DNA of 64,000 nucleotides. It comes from CANLDA01 sp964021645 (GTDB taxonomy: Bacteria; Pseudomonadota; Alphaproteobacteria; Rhodobacterales; Rhodobacteraceae). This document shows positions 32,738 through 41,564 of this stretch, one piece after another. Both the position numbers and the translations under genes were made by a program. Below the pieces are notes generated by a model, which saw nothing but the letters and a program-made list of their open reading frames with translations, had not been told where the DNA came from and searched no databases. How positions within the stretch are numbered: position 1 is the stretch's first letter; each line of letters starts with the position of its first letter. The DNA lies in NCBI GenBank assembly GCA_964021645.1, contig CAXIAD010000002.1, positions 1 through 64,000 of the forward strand. Reading direction: 5' to 3'.

Positions 32738-34348
32738 ATGAACAAAATTTTTGACACCCCCATGTACGCCTACAAGCGCCACGCGGATCAGGATAGCCCG
32801 GCCCCGGTACGGCGAAAGGTTGTTGTTGTTGGGGCTGGCCCGATTGGGCTGGCCGCTGCGATTGACCTTGCCCAACAGGGGATTGAGGTTGTCGTTTTAG
32901 ATGACAATGACAAAGTGAGCTTTGGCTCGCGCGCGATCTGTTTTGCCAAGCGCACGCTGGAGATTGCCGACCGTTTGGGATGCGGCCAACCCATGGTCGA
33001 CAAAGGCGAGTTGTGGAACGTCGGCAAAGTTTTTTTTGATGAACGCCAAGTTTATGAATTCAATCTTCTGGCAGAAGACGGTCATCAACGCCCCGCGTTC
33101 ATCAATTTACAGCAATACTACTTTGAAGAATATCTGGTGAATCGCGTTCGCGAACTTGAGGCACAAGGTGCGCCGATAGAAATCCGGGGCCGTAACAAGG
33201 TCGCGGCAGTTGGCACCCATGCCGATCATGTCACTCTGGATATCGATACGCCCGAGGGCTCCTATAACCTTGAGGCTGATTGGCTGATTGCTTGTGATGG
33301 CGCAGGCTCTCCCATGCGCACCATGCTCGGGCTGGATTTTAAGGGGCGTGTGTTTGAGGATAACTTCCTGATTGCCGATGTGGTGATGGAAGCTGATTTC
33401 CCAACAGAGCGTTGGTTCTGGTTTGATCCTCCCTTTAACAAAGGGCAATCGGCCCTATTGCATAAACAACCCGATGGCGTGTGGCGGATTGATCTACAAC
33501 TGGGCAGAGATATCGACAAAGCCCGTGAAAAACGCCCTGAAAATGTCATTCCACGGCTCAAAGCCATGCTGGGAGATGATGTTGAGTTTGAGCTGGAATG
33601 GGTCTCCATCTATACGTTCCAATGCCGACGCATGGAAAATTTCCGCCATAACCGTGTGATCTTTGCCGGAGATTCGGCACATCAGGTTAGCCCTTTTGGG
33701 GCGCGTGGTGCCAATTCTGGCATGCAAGATACCGACAACCTATGCTGGAAGCTAAAGCTGGTGATCGAAGGTCAAGCGCCAGAAACACTATTGGACAGCT
33801 ACGATATCGAACGTGTTCAGGGTGCCGAGGAAAACATCCTTAACTCTTCGCGTTCTACCGATTTCATAACACCAAAATCAGAGATGTCGCGCCTACTGCG
33901 TGACGCTGTTCTAGATCTATCCGAGCATTATGAGTTTGCACGCCCGTTGGTTAATTCCGGGCGGTTGTCATTGCCGTGCACATATGACGGATCAGCCTTG
34001 AATTCACCAGACGAGTTAAACGGCCCTGCGCGCACGCGCCCTGGAAGCCCATGCCCAGATGTACCCTTGGGGGATACGTTTTTGCTATCTAAGCTATCGA
34101 GTGAGTTCACTTTGTTAAGTATCGATACAGACGCGCCCGAAGAAGTCACTGAGGCAGGCGTGACCCTGAAATGCATCCCGTTATCTGCCGCCAGTGATCC
34201 GACTGGTGCATTTTCGGAGCGATATTTAGGAGATTGTGACAGCGCAGTCTACCTGATCCGGCCAGATCAACACATCGCCGCGCGTTTCCCATCCTACAAT
34301 GATGTCGATTTTCGCGCGGCCCTACGTCGCGCAATTGGCAAGGAGTGA
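32738..34348 (+). CDS. FAD-dependent aromatic hydroxylase (MhaA/MhpA-like)
   Basis: A 536-residue flavoprotein monooxygenase of the PHBH/MhpA family. The dinucleotide motif is VVVVGAGPIGLAAAIDLAQQG (near residue 30, in two overlapping parts), the DG motif is LIACDGAGSPMR, and the GD motif is VIFAGDSAHQVSPFGARGANSGMQDTDNLCWKL. The placement between fahA/MBL and DUF2783/maiA suggests that it makes homogentisate from a hydroxyphenyl acid, for example 3-hydroxyphenylacetate 6-hydroxylation as by MhaA of Pseudomonas putida. The substrate is inferred, not shown. Confidence 0.8.
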   Translation: MNKIFDTPMYAYKRHADQDSPAPVRRKVVVVGAGPIGLAAAIDLAQQGIEVVVLDDNDKVSFGSRAICFAKRTLEIADRLGCGQPMVDKGELWNVGKVFFDERQVYEFNLLAEDGHQRPAFINLQQYYFEEYLVNRVRELEAQGAPIEIRGRNKVAAVGTHADHVTLDIDTPEGSYNLEADWLIACDGAGSPMRTMLGLDFKGRVFEDNFLIADVVMEADFPTERWFWFDPPFNKGQSALLHKQPDGVWRIDLQLGRDIDKAREKRPENVIPRLKAMLGDDVEFELEWVSIYTFQCRRMENFRHNRVIFAGDSAHQVSPFGARGANSGMQDTDNLCWKLKLVIEGQAPETLLDSYDIERVQGAEENILNSSRSTDFITPKSEMSRLLRDAVLDLSEHYEFARPLVNSGRLSLPCTYDGSALNSPDELNGPARTRPGSPCPDVPLGDTFLLSKLSSEFTLLSIDTDAPEEVTEAGVTLKCIPLSAASDPTGAFSERYLGDCDSAVYLIRPDQHIAARFPSYNDVDFRAALRRAIGKE

Positions 34349-34354
34349 CACACA

Positions 34355-34567
34355 ATGTCAAATACACTGATCCTCACGCCAAACATCAATGGTGCCGACG
34401 ATTTCTATGCAGATTTGCTCGGCCTGCATGACGCACTCAGCAAAGAAGACAGCGATGCGCTAAATGCCCGTCTTGTGCTTGTATTAGCCAACCATGTTGG
34501 AGATCGCACAATATTGTCGCAAGCATTGAAGGCTGCATCCTTGCCGTCTTCTGACAACAAGAATTAG
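34355..34567 (+). CDS. DUF2783 small protein, possible hydroxylase coupling component
   Basis: A 70-residue acidic protein (MSNTLILTPNINGADDFYADLLGLHDALSKEDSDALNARLVLVLANHVGD), 6 bases after the flavoprotein gene. This matches DUF2783, which keeps company with flavoprotein hydroxylases. In P. putida the two-component 3-hydroxyphenylacetate hydroxylase pairs a flavoprotein (MhaA) with a small coupling protein (MhaB), as I recall; this peptide is placed and sized like MhaB. No catalytic motif is visible. Confidence 0.75.
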   Translation: MSNTLILTPNINGADDFYADLLGLHDALSKEDSDALNARLVLVLANHVGDRTILSQALKAASLPSSDNKN

Positions 34568-34576
34568 GGGAGCACA

Positions 34577-35224
34577 ATGGAAACCGTGCTTTATGACTAT
34601 TGGCGATCATCGGCGAGCTATCGCCTTCGGATCGCTCTCAATCTTGCAGATATCCCCTATCGGAGCGTTGAGATTGACCTTGTCGCGGGAGCCCAAAGAG
34701 ACGATGCGCATATTGCACGTAACCCTCAGGGCCTTGTTCCTGTGCTGGAAATAGATGGGCATTCGTTTACCCAATCACTCGCCATTTTGGACTATCTAAA
34801 TGACACCCGTGCCTTGGGTCTTGTGCCGGCTGATGCAGCTCAGGCGGCCCACGTTCGTGCCATTGCGCACACTGTGGCTGTGGATGTGCATCCGGTTTGC
34901 AATTTGGGAGTGATCAGCCATGTCGCAGCGCAAATGCCTGAGAACAAATCTGCCCGCGAAGAATGGATGCAGCGTTTTATCCCCCCTGGCTTACGGGCAT
35001 TTGAGGCTCTTTTGGCGACACACAGTCAAACTCCATTCTGCGTAGGTAATGCACCGGGATTGGCGGATATATGTTTGATGCCGCAAATCTATAATGCCGA
35101 GCGTTGGGGAATAGACTATTCGGATTGCCCGCGCATTATTGGCGTCGTTGCCGCATGCAACGCGCATGAAGCCTTTGTCGCGGCCCATCCAGATCGTGTG
35201 AAACCTGCATACCGCCCCAATTGA
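34577..35224 (+). CDS. maiA: Maleylacetoacetate isomerase
   Basis: A 215-residue zeta-class GST. The glutathione site is LYDYWRSSASYRLRIALNLADIPY with the SSxS/C-type catalytic serines (S-S-A-S), then NPQGLVPVLEIDG and SLAILDYL. It isomerises maleylacetoacetate to fumarylacetoacetate for fahA. It completes the pathway hmgA-maiA-fahA and ends the operon before a strong hairpin. Confidence 0.93.
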   Translation: METVLYDYWRSSASYRLRIALNLADIPYRSVEIDLVAGAQRDDAHIARNPQGLVPVLEIDGHSFTQSLAILDYLNDTRALGLVPADAAQAAHVRAIAHTVAVDVHPVCNLGVISHVAAQMPENKSAREEWMQRFIPPGLRAFEALLATHSQTPFCVGNAPGLADICLMPQIYNAERWGIDYSDCPRIIGVVAACNAHEAFVAAHPDRVKPAYRPN

Positions 35225-35279
35225 GGCAGGGGGCTCCCGTCCCTTTCCTCCATCAAAGATGGTGAAAAGCGTTGGGCGT

Positions 35280-35303
35280 GGCATGGCGCTAACGCGCCAT
35301 GCC
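35280..35303 (+). terminator. Strong hairpin after maiA
   Basis: GGCATGGCGC and GCGCCATGCC form a perfect 10-bp stem around TAAC, 56 bases after the maiA stop. The following bases are A-rich and not T-rich, so it ends or stabilises the homogentisate transcript without a canonical U-tract. Confidence 0.6.
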
Positions 35304-35518
35304 AAAGAAACATTGCCCTTTTATGGTGATTGAGACGATTTTCTTGAAGTTTTCCTACCTATTAGAACGGTGTTTTACACTTTGGCAAACCTTATTGCGT
35401 TACAATATTTTTCATAATTGAAATTTATAGTAACATATTTCTTGCCCCGAATCGCATTTCCATGTACCAACGCTTGGAGGTCAGCTACCTCTGCCGATCT
35501 AGCAAAGGATAACGCCAC

Positions 35519-36721
35519 ATGGATGCATTCATCTGCGACGCAACACGCACCCCAATTGGTCGGTATGGCGGGGCGTTGTCTTCCGTTCGTGCTGATGATT
35601 TGGCAGCCGCCCCAATTGCTGCACTTATCGCGCGCCATCCCGATGTGGATTGGGCCAGTGTAGATGACGTCATCTATGGCTCTGCCAATCAGGCTGGTGA
35701 AGACAATCGCAATGTCGCCCGAATGGCAGCCTTGCTGGCCGGTCTACCAGTTGATGTCCCAGGAACGACAGTAAACCGGTTGTGCGCCTCTGGCATGGAC
35801 GCGGTCGGACTTGTTGCACGTGGTATAAGGGCCGGAGATTATGATCTTGCCATCGCTGGCGGCGTGGAAAGCATGTCGCGTGCCCCTTTTGTGATGCCCA
35901 AGGCAACCAGCGCCTTTACCCGCGCCAATACTGTCTATGACACCACCATCGGTTGGCGCTTTGTAAACCCCAAAATGAAGGCGATGTATGGAACCGATTC
36001 CATGCCGCAAACCGCCGACAATGTTGCCGCCGATTACAATATTTCCCGTGCTGATCAAGATGCATTTGCCGCGCGCTCACAGGCGCGTTGGGCCGCGGCA
36101 CATGACGCTGGCCTGTTTGCTGACGAAATCACCGCAGTTGCTGTGCCCCAACGCAAGGGTGAGCCGGTGATTGTAGATACGGATGAACACCCCCGTCCCG
36201 GAACTGACGCCGCAAAATTGGCGAAGCTTCGTGGTGTTAACGGCCCAGATTTGACCGTCACCGCAGGCAATGCCTCGGGCGTGAACGATGGCGCAGCTGC
36301 GCTATTGCTGGCCAACGAAACGGCTGCCGCAAAGAACAATCTAACCCCAATGGCGCGGATCATCGGCATGTCTGCTGCTGGGGTTGCGCCACGGGTTATG
36401 GGCATCGGTCCTGTACCTGCTGCACGCAAGGTGCTTGCTCGGGCTGGGCTAAGCATCGAACAGATGGATGTGATAGAGCTTAACGAGGCCTTTGCCAGCC
36501 AAGGTATCGCAACCCTGCGAGAACTGGGCCTGCCAGATGATGCCGCGCATGTGAATGCCAATGGCGGTGCTATCGCAATGGGACACCCTTTGGGCATGTC
36601 TGGTGCGCGGCTGGTTCTGACAGCGGCCTATCAATTGCAACGCACCGGCGGGCGCTATGCGCTTTGCATGATGTGCGTTGGCGTTGGTCAGGGCGCCGCC
36701 ATCATCATAGAGCGAGTCTAA
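35519..36721 (+). CDS. paaJ: 3-Oxoadipyl-CoA/3-oxo-5,6-dehydrosuberyl-CoA thiolase
   Basis: A 400-residue thiolase. The nucleophilic Cys is in VNRLCASGMDAV, the His in NANGGAIAMGHPLGMSGARL, and the second Cys in ALCMMCVGVGQG. The PaaJ/PcaF group is recognised by DAFICDATRTPIGRYGGALSSVRADDLAA. Context with paaABCDE favours PaaJ, the last step of phenylacetate catabolism; PcaF of the beta-ketoadipate pathway is the alternative. It is 114 bases before paaA. Confidence 0.88.
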   Translation: MDAFICDATRTPIGRYGGALSSVRADDLAAAPIAALIARHPDVDWASVDDVIYGSANQAGEDNRNVARMAALLAGLPVDVPGTTVNRLCASGMDAVGLVARGIRAGDYDLAIAGGVESMSRAPFVMPKATSAFTRANTVYDTTIGWRFVNPKMKAMYGTDSMPQTADNVAADYNISRADQDAFAARSQARWAAAHDAGLFADEITAVAVPQRKGEPVIVDTDEHPRPGTDAAKLAKLRGVNGPDLTVTAGNASGVNDGAAALLLANETAAAKNNLTPMARIIGMSAAGVAPRVMGIGPVPAARKVLARAGLSIEQMDVIELNEAFASQGIATLRELGLPDDAAHVNANGGAIAMGHPLGMSGARLVLTAAYQLQRTGGRYALCMMCVGVGQGAAIIIERV

Positions 36722-36730
36722 ACACGCTAC

Positions 36731-36752
36731 GTTTCTCCGGGAATGGGGAAAC
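36731..36752 (+). other. Hairpin between paaJ and paaA
   Basis: GTTTCTCC pairs with GGGGAAAC (one T-G pair), ten bases past the paaJ stop. It may uncouple paaJ from paaABCDE or stabilise an mRNA end. No T-run is seen. Confidence 0.4.
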
Positions 36753-36835
36753 CAAACGATTTACGAATGTTATGGGCCTTTGCGCATAATCTTATGAAGC
36801 AAATACCATGCTAAGCGCCTTAAGGAGAAACAATC

Positions 36836-37828
36836 ATGTATGCACAGATGGTGAAATCCACTGGAAGTAACGTCAAATCTGCAGATGAAATGTCACCCCA
36901 AGAGCGTGCCTTTCAGGATAAGATTGACGCTGACATTAAGATTGAGCCGCGTGATTGGATGCCCGACGATTATCGCGCCACCTTGATCCGTCAAATGGGG
37001 CAACACGCCCACTCGGAAATCGTGGGCCAACTGCCAGAAGGCAACTGGATTACTCGCGCTCCCACGCTGGAGCGCAAAGCGATCCTTCTCGCCAAAGTGC
37101 AGGATGAGGCTGGCCACGGTCTTTACCTTTATGCAGCGGCAGAAACCCTCGGCGTTACCCGCGACGAGATTACCGAGATGCTGCTCGATGGGCGTATGAA
37201 ATACAGCTCCATCTTCAACTACCCTACCCTTACGTGGGCGGATATGGGCGCGGTTGGCTGGCTTGTCGACGGGGCCGCAATCATGAACCAAGTGCCCTTG
37301 CAACGCACGTCGTTTGGCCCCTATTCCCGCGCAATGGTCCGTATCTGCAAAGAAGAGAGTTTTCACCAGCGCCAAGGTTATGACGCGATCCGCAAAATGG
37401 CCGAAGGTAGCCCTGCGCAACATCGTATGGCCCAAGATGCGCTAAATCGCTTTTGGTATCCCTCTCTCATGATGTTCGGTCCCTCAGACAAAGATTCTGT
37501 GCATTCTGCCCAATCCATGGCGTGGAAGATCAAGATCAACACCAATGATGAGCTACGTCAAAAATTCGTCGACCAAACCGTACCGCAGGCCGAATTCCTT
37601 GGTTTGACGGTGCCCGATCCTGATCTGAAATGGAACGCGGATAAAGGCGGCTATGATTTCTCTGAGCCGGATTGGTCAGAATTCTTTGACGTGTTGCGCG
37701 GCAATGGTCCCTGCAACAGAGATCGCCTCGCTGACCGTAACGCTGCTTGGGATAAAGGCACCTGGGTACGTGATGGATTGATGGCACACGCCCGTAAAAA
37801 AGCCGCAGCCAAACTAGCTGCAGAATAA
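36836..37828 (+). CDS. paaA: Phenylacetyl-CoA epoxidase catalytic subunit PaaA
   Basis: A 330-residue di-iron oxygenase subunit. The four-helix metal ligands lie in motifs such as RKAILLAKVQDEAGHGLYLYAA and CKEESFHQRQGYDAI (E..H and E..H). The family opening MYAQMVKS...QERAFQDKIDADIKIEPRDWMPDDYRATLIRQMGQHAHSEIVGQLPEGNW is complete. It turns phenylacetyl-CoA into its ring-1,2-epoxide with PaaB, C and E. Confidence 0.95.
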   Translation: MYAQMVKSTGSNVKSADEMSPQERAFQDKIDADIKIEPRDWMPDDYRATLIRQMGQHAHSEIVGQLPEGNWITRAPTLERKAILLAKVQDEAGHGLYLYAAAETLGVTRDEITEMLLDGRMKYSSIFNYPTLTWADMGAVGWLVDGAAIMNQVPLQRTSFGPYSRAMVRICKEESFHQRQGYDAIRKMAEGSPAQHRMAQDALNRFWYPSLMMFGPSDKDSVHSAQSMAWKIKINTNDELRQKFVDQTVPQAEFLGLTVPDPDLKWNADKGGYDFSEPDWSEFFDVLRGNGPCNRDRLADRNAAWDKGTWVRDGLMAHARKKAAAKLAAE

Positions 37829-37839
37829 GGAGACAGCGC

Positions 37840-38124
37840 ATGAACAATGAATGGCCCCTCTGGGAAGTTTTCATCCGTGGTCAACACGGTATGAGTCACC
37901 GCCACGTCGGCTCTCTGCATGCAGCAGATGACGAAATGGCAATCAAAAACGCGCGCGATGTATATACGCGCCGCAACGAAGGTGTGTCGATCTGGGTGGT
38001 AGAAGCCAAACATATCGCAGCCACAACACCGGGCGACAAAGGTCCGTTGTTTGAACCCAGCGAAACCAAGGTTTACCGCCATCCGACATTCTATGACATC
38101 CCCGATGAAATAGGACATATGTAA
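37840..38124 (+). CDS. paaB: Phenylacetyl-CoA epoxidase subunit PaaB
   Basis: A 94-residue small subunit bridging PaaAC pairs. The start EWPLWEVFIRGQHGMSHRHVGSLHAADDEMAIKNARDVYTRRNEGVSIWVV is the family signature. The stop overlaps the paaC start (TAATG). Confidence 0.95.
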   Translation: MNNEWPLWEVFIRGQHGMSHRHVGSLHAADDEMAIKNARDVYTRRNEGVSIWVVEAKHIAATTPGDKGPLFEPSETKVYRHPTFYDIPDEIGHM

Positions 38125-38906
38125 TGGCATCCGATACAAATCATCTGCTGCAATTTCTGCTGCGCATGGGCGACAATACACTGATCCTCAGCCATCGTGT
38201 TTCTGAATGGTGTGGTCACGCGCCAGTGCTGGAAGAAGACATCGCACTTGCCAATACGGCACTTGACCTGATCGGACAGACACAGCTTTGGCTTGGATAT
38301 GCGGCTGAGGTGCAAAATCTCTCCGCCACCGCAGACGATGCGACCACTTCGGACGATCTCGCCTTTTTGCGCGATGTTTGGGATTTTCGTAACATCCTGC
38401 TGGTCGAGTTGCCAAATGGAGACTTCGGCCAGACCATCATGCGTCAATTCCTATTTGATGCTTGGCAGTCCATCATGTTGGGACGTTTGCTGAAATCCTC
38501 GGATCAAACCGTGCGCGAAATCGCTGAAAAATCCAGCAAAGAGGTCGCCTATCACGTCGAACGCTCTGCCAGTACGGTTGTTGGGCTTGGTGATGGAACA
38601 AGCGAAAGCCATGACCGCATGCAGGCTGCCCTTGATTACCTTTGGCCCTATGTCGGTGAAATGTTTGCGCCTGATGAGACTGATAGCGCGATGGTTGCCA
38701 CAGGCATTGCTCCAGATCCAGCCAGCCTGCGAGATGAGTATGACGCGCTGATCACACGTGTTCTGCAAGAGGCAACTCTCACAATTCCAGAAAGCCGTTT
38801 TGCCCACAAAGGCGGTCGCACTGGCACCATGCACACTGAACATTTGGGTCACTTGATTTGCACCATGCAATGGCTACAGCGCGCCTATCCCGGCTGTAGC
38901 TGGTAA
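38124..38906 (+). CDS. paaC: Phenylacetyl-CoA epoxidase structural subunit PaaC
   Basis: A 260-residue partner of PaaA with the same helical fold but without a working di-iron site. It opens LLQFLLRMGDNTLILSHRVSEWCGHAPVLEEDIALANTALDLIGQTQLWL and ends GRTGTMHTEHLGHLICTMQWLQRAYPGCSW, as in the family. Confidence 0.95.
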   Translation: MASDTNHLLQFLLRMGDNTLILSHRVSEWCGHAPVLEEDIALANTALDLIGQTQLWLGYAAEVQNLSATADDATTSDDLAFLRDVWDFRNILLVELPNGDFGQTIMRQFLFDAWQSIMLGRLLKSSDQTVREIAEKSSKEVAYHVERSASTVVGLGDGTSESHDRMQAALDYLWPYVGEMFAPDETDSAMVATGIAPDPASLRDEYDALITRVLQEATLTIPESRFAHKGGRTGTMHTEHLGHLICTMQWLQRAYPGCSW

Positions 38907-38920
38907 CAAAGGGCAATACG

Positions 38921-39382
38921 ATGACACAACCTAGCATAGATCAGGTGTGGGAATGGCTCGACGCCGTTCCTGACCCTGAAATTCCCGTGATCTCCTTGGT
39001 TGATCTTGGCATCATCCGTGATGTCGCCTGGCAAGAAGATGCTCTTGTCGTCACCGTCACCCCCACCTATTCCGGCTGCCCTGCCACCTCGATCATCAAT
39101 CTTGATATCGAAACGGCGCTCCATGCACGAGGCATCACCAATCTGACACTTAAGCGTCAATTGTCGCCTGCGTGGACCACCGATTGGTTGACAGACAAGG
39201 GTCGTGCCAAGCTCGAAAACTATGGCATCGCCCCCCCTCAACCTGCTGGCGGACCGGCCCGGTGCCCCCAATGTCAAAGCACTCACCTCGAAAAACTAAG
39301 TCAATTCGGCTCCACGCCCTGCAAAGCACAATGGCGTTGTCAGGATTGTCTGGAACCCTTCGACTATTTCAAATGTATCTAA
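38921..39382 (+). CDS. paaD: Phenylacetate catabolism protein PaaD
   Basis: A 153-residue MIP18/DUF59-type Fe-S assembly factor with a C-terminal zinc ribbon. The DUF59 core is VPDPEIPVISLVDLGIIRDV, and the zinc finger is CPQC...C...CQDC. PaaD probably helps mature the epoxidase iron centre or the PaaE cluster. Confidence 0.92.
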   Translation: MTQPSIDQVWEWLDAVPDPEIPVISLVDLGIIRDVAWQEDALVVTVTPTYSGCPATSIINLDIETALHARGITNLTLKRQLSPAWTTDWLTDKGRAKLENYGIAPPQPAGGPARCPQCQSTHLEKLSQFGSTPCKAQWRCQDCLEPFDYFKCI

Positions 39383-39392
39383 GGAGTCACCG

Positions 39393-40466
39393 ATGGCCCG
39401 CTTTCATGATCTGACCGTGACCAACATCCATAAAACCATCCGCGACGCAGTGGTTTTAACCCTACAGCCCGTCAACGGTGCAGCCACCGAATTTGATTTC
39501 ACCCAAGGTCAGTATTTGACTTTCCGTCATGATTTTGACGGCGAGGAACTGCGCCGTTCCTATTCCATCTGCGCAGGCAAAGATGATGGCATTCTACAGG
39601 TTGGCATCAAACGTGTTGATGGCGGCACCTTTTCCACATGGGCCAACGAGTCGCTAAAGGTTGGCGATACCTTGCAGGCAATGCCCCCCATGGGCGGCTT
39701 TTTCACCCCCTTGGATGCCACTCACAAACAACGCTATTTAGGTTTTGCAGGTGGCTCTGGTATCACCCCGGTTCTATCCCTGATCAAAACCACACTAGCC
39801 CGTGAACCGCTCTCCTCCTTTACCCTGATTTACGCGAATAAGGCCGTTACAACGATCATGTTCCGCGAGGAACTAGAGGATCTGAAAAACACCTATATGG
39901 GCCGCTTTAACGTGATCCATATCTTGGAAAGCGACGCGCAGGACATTGATCTTTTCACCGGTCTCGTGACCCAAGAGAAATGTGCGCAGCTGTTTGATGG
40001 TTGGGTCGACATCGCCTCTATCGACACAGCGTTTATTTGCGGACCAGAGCCGATGATGCATGGCATTGTTGCCGCCTTGCGCCTTGCCGGGTTGAAAGAC
40101 TCTCAAATCAAATTCGAACTTTTTGCAGCAGGCCAACCTGGTCGTGCCAAACGCAAAGCTGTTTCGTTGAATGCCGCGAATGCAACCCATGCAACCAGCG
40201 CCGCAATCACGCTAGATGGCGCAACGCAAACCATCAGCATGACCAAGGACATGTCTCTGCTTGAGGCCGCTCTTGCAAACAACATCGAGGCCCCATTCGC
40301 CTGCAAGGCCGGTGTATGCTCCACCTGCCGCTGTAAGGTAATTGAGGGTGAAGTAGAAATGATCTCGAACCATGCTCTTGAAGATTACGAAGTCGAAAAG
40401 GGCTATGTTCTGTCCTGCCAGTCTTATCCGCTCAGTGATCGACTGGTCGTTAGCTACGATCAATAA
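39393..40466 (+). CDS. paaE: Phenylacetyl-CoA epoxidase reductase PaaE
   Basis: A 357-residue electron donor. The N-terminal FNR half has the FAD motif RRSYSICAG and the NADPH motif FAGGSGITPVLSLIKTTL, and the C-terminal 2Fe-2S ferredoxin domain has CKAGVCSTCRCKV plus a later Cys in YVLSCQSYP. It closes the paaABCDE run. Confidence 0.95.
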   Translation: MARFHDLTVTNIHKTIRDAVVLTLQPVNGAATEFDFTQGQYLTFRHDFDGEELRRSYSICAGKDDGILQVGIKRVDGGTFSTWANESLKVGDTLQAMPPMGGFFTPLDATHKQRYLGFAGGSGITPVLSLIKTTLAREPLSSFTLIYANKAVTTIMFREELEDLKNTYMGRFNVIHILESDAQDIDLFTGLVTQEKCAQLFDGWVDIASIDTAFICGPEPMMHGIVAALRLAGLKDSQIKFELFAAGQPGRAKRKAVSLNAANATHATSAAITLDGATQTISMTKDMSLLEAALANNIEAPFACKAGVCSTCRCKVIEGEVEMISNHALEDYEVEKGYVLSCQSYPLSDRLVVSYDQ

Positions 40467-40476
40467 TGCCACTCAG

Positions 40477-40532
40477 TTAGTCATCTAACGCCCCTGATTG
40501 TCATCGACTTCGAAAAGCGGGCGTTAGACTAA
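40477..40532. other. Long inverted repeat after paaE
   Basis: TTAGTC-(AT)-CTAACGCCC pairs with GGGCGTTAGACTAA, a 14/16-base stem with a 2-base bulge and a 23-base loop. It starts 11 bases after paaE. It may be the end of the paa transcript. Its ends recall integron attC cores (rejected below). Confidence 0.45.
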
Positions 40533-40548
40533 CAATCAAAGAATAGCT

Positions 40549-40572
40549 CCGAGGGGACATGCTTCCCCTCGG
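40549..40572. terminator. Terminator hairpin between paaE and the alpha/beta hydrolase
   Basis: CCGAGGGG and CCCCTCGG form a perfect 8-bp stem around ACATGCTT. It lies 13 bases beyond the stop of the minus-strand alpha/beta hydrolase gene and could stop both convergent transcripts. Confidence 0.55.
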
Positions 40573-40584
40573 AATTTCAGGCGC

Positions 40585-41550
40585 TCAATTGCCGTTGTTT
40601 TGATCCAAAAACACTAACATCCGCTTGGCAATTTCGTCTCCATACTCTTCCAGGGCGAAGTGCCCTGTATCGAGCAAATGGAACTCCAAATTCTCCAAAT
40701 CACGCTTATAGGGATGCGCACCGTCTGCTGGAAAAATGTGATCATTTTCGCCCCACATTAACAAGGTTGGGGTCTGATGTTCACGGAACAGAGCCTGCCA
40801 TTTTGGATACTCGGCGACATTGGTCCCATAATCCAGGAACATCTCAAGCTGGACCTCTTGGTTCCCAGGCCGGTCCAGCAAATATTGAACATGCCAGAAG
40901 TTGTCAGGGCTGATCGCATCGGGATTTTGTGTGCCGTGGGTAAATTGCCATTTTGTGGCACCCATCTCTAAAAACCCGCGCAACTGATCCCCATTTTCCT
41001 CAGATGGGTCGGCCCAATAGGCCTTGAGTGGGTCCCAGAATTCCTTCAACCCCTCCTCATAGGCGTTGCCGTTCTGAATAATAAAACCGGTGACACGTTC
41101 AGGATCATTCGCAAACATGCGAAATCCCACTGGTGCGCCGTAATCCATCAGATAAACCGCATATTCACCCACGGCCTTTTGATCCAATAATTCAGTCATA
41201 ATCCCAGCTGTATTGGCGAAGGAATAATCATAGACACCCGCATCCGGCATGTCAGACGCACCATAACCAGGATAGTCAGGGGCAATGACATGGTAATCTT
41301 GAGCCAGTTCAGGGATCAGATTACGAAACATATGGGACGATGTTGGAAAGCCATGCAGCAACAACACCGTCGGATTTTCTGGATTACCCGCCTCGCGATA
41401 CGCGATGTTCAGACCATCTATTTTCGTAGTGCCAAATTGTACCTTCGCCTGCCTTGGTTCAGCAGCAAAAATCGATGTCGCCATGGGTGCGAAAAGCAAC
41501 GCCGTCGCTAGAACTGCACTTGAGGTTGTATTCAAACATGTTGTTTTCAT
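40585..41550 (-). CDS. Exported alpha/beta hydrolase (epoxide hydrolase/haloalkane dehalogenase-like)
   Basis: A 321-residue alpha/beta hydrolase with a Sec signal peptide (AVLATALLFAPMATSIFAAEP). The oxyanion motif HGFP is near residue 66. The nucleophile elbow is VYLMDYGAPVG, so an Asp replaces the usual Ser and puts the protein with epoxide hydrolases and haloalkane dehalogenases. The acid/His pair lies in WGENDHIF and DTGHFALEEYGDEI. It follows the flavin-binding gene by 15 bases and is divergent from its likely TetR controller. A periplasmic detoxification role is plausible. Confidence 0.82.
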   Translation of the reverse strand: MKTTCLNTTSSAVLATALLFAPMATSIFAAEPRQAKVQFGTTKIDGLNIAYREAGNPENPTVLLLHGFPTSSHMFRNLIPELAQDYHVIAPDYPGYGASDMPDAGVYDYSFANTAGIMTELLDQKAVGEYAVYLMDYGAPVGFRMFANDPERVTGFIIQNGNAYEEGLKEFWDPLKAYWADPSEENGDQLRGFLEMGATKWQFTHGTQNPDAISPDNFWHVQYLLDRPGNQEVQLEMFLDYGTNVAEYPKWQALFREHQTPTLLMWGENDHIFPADGAHPYKRDLENLEFHLLDTGHFALEEYGDEIAKRMLVFLDQNNGN

Positions 41551-41564
41551 AACTTAGTTCCTTC

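Noticed and set aside
40477..40532. Inverted repeat with ATCTAAC...GTTAGAC ends resembling an integron attC site
   Set aside because: It spans only about 50 bases, has no L''/L' inner boxes or extrahelical bases that I can see, and lies between ordinary catabolic genes with no integrase. A transcript-end hairpin is the simpler reading.
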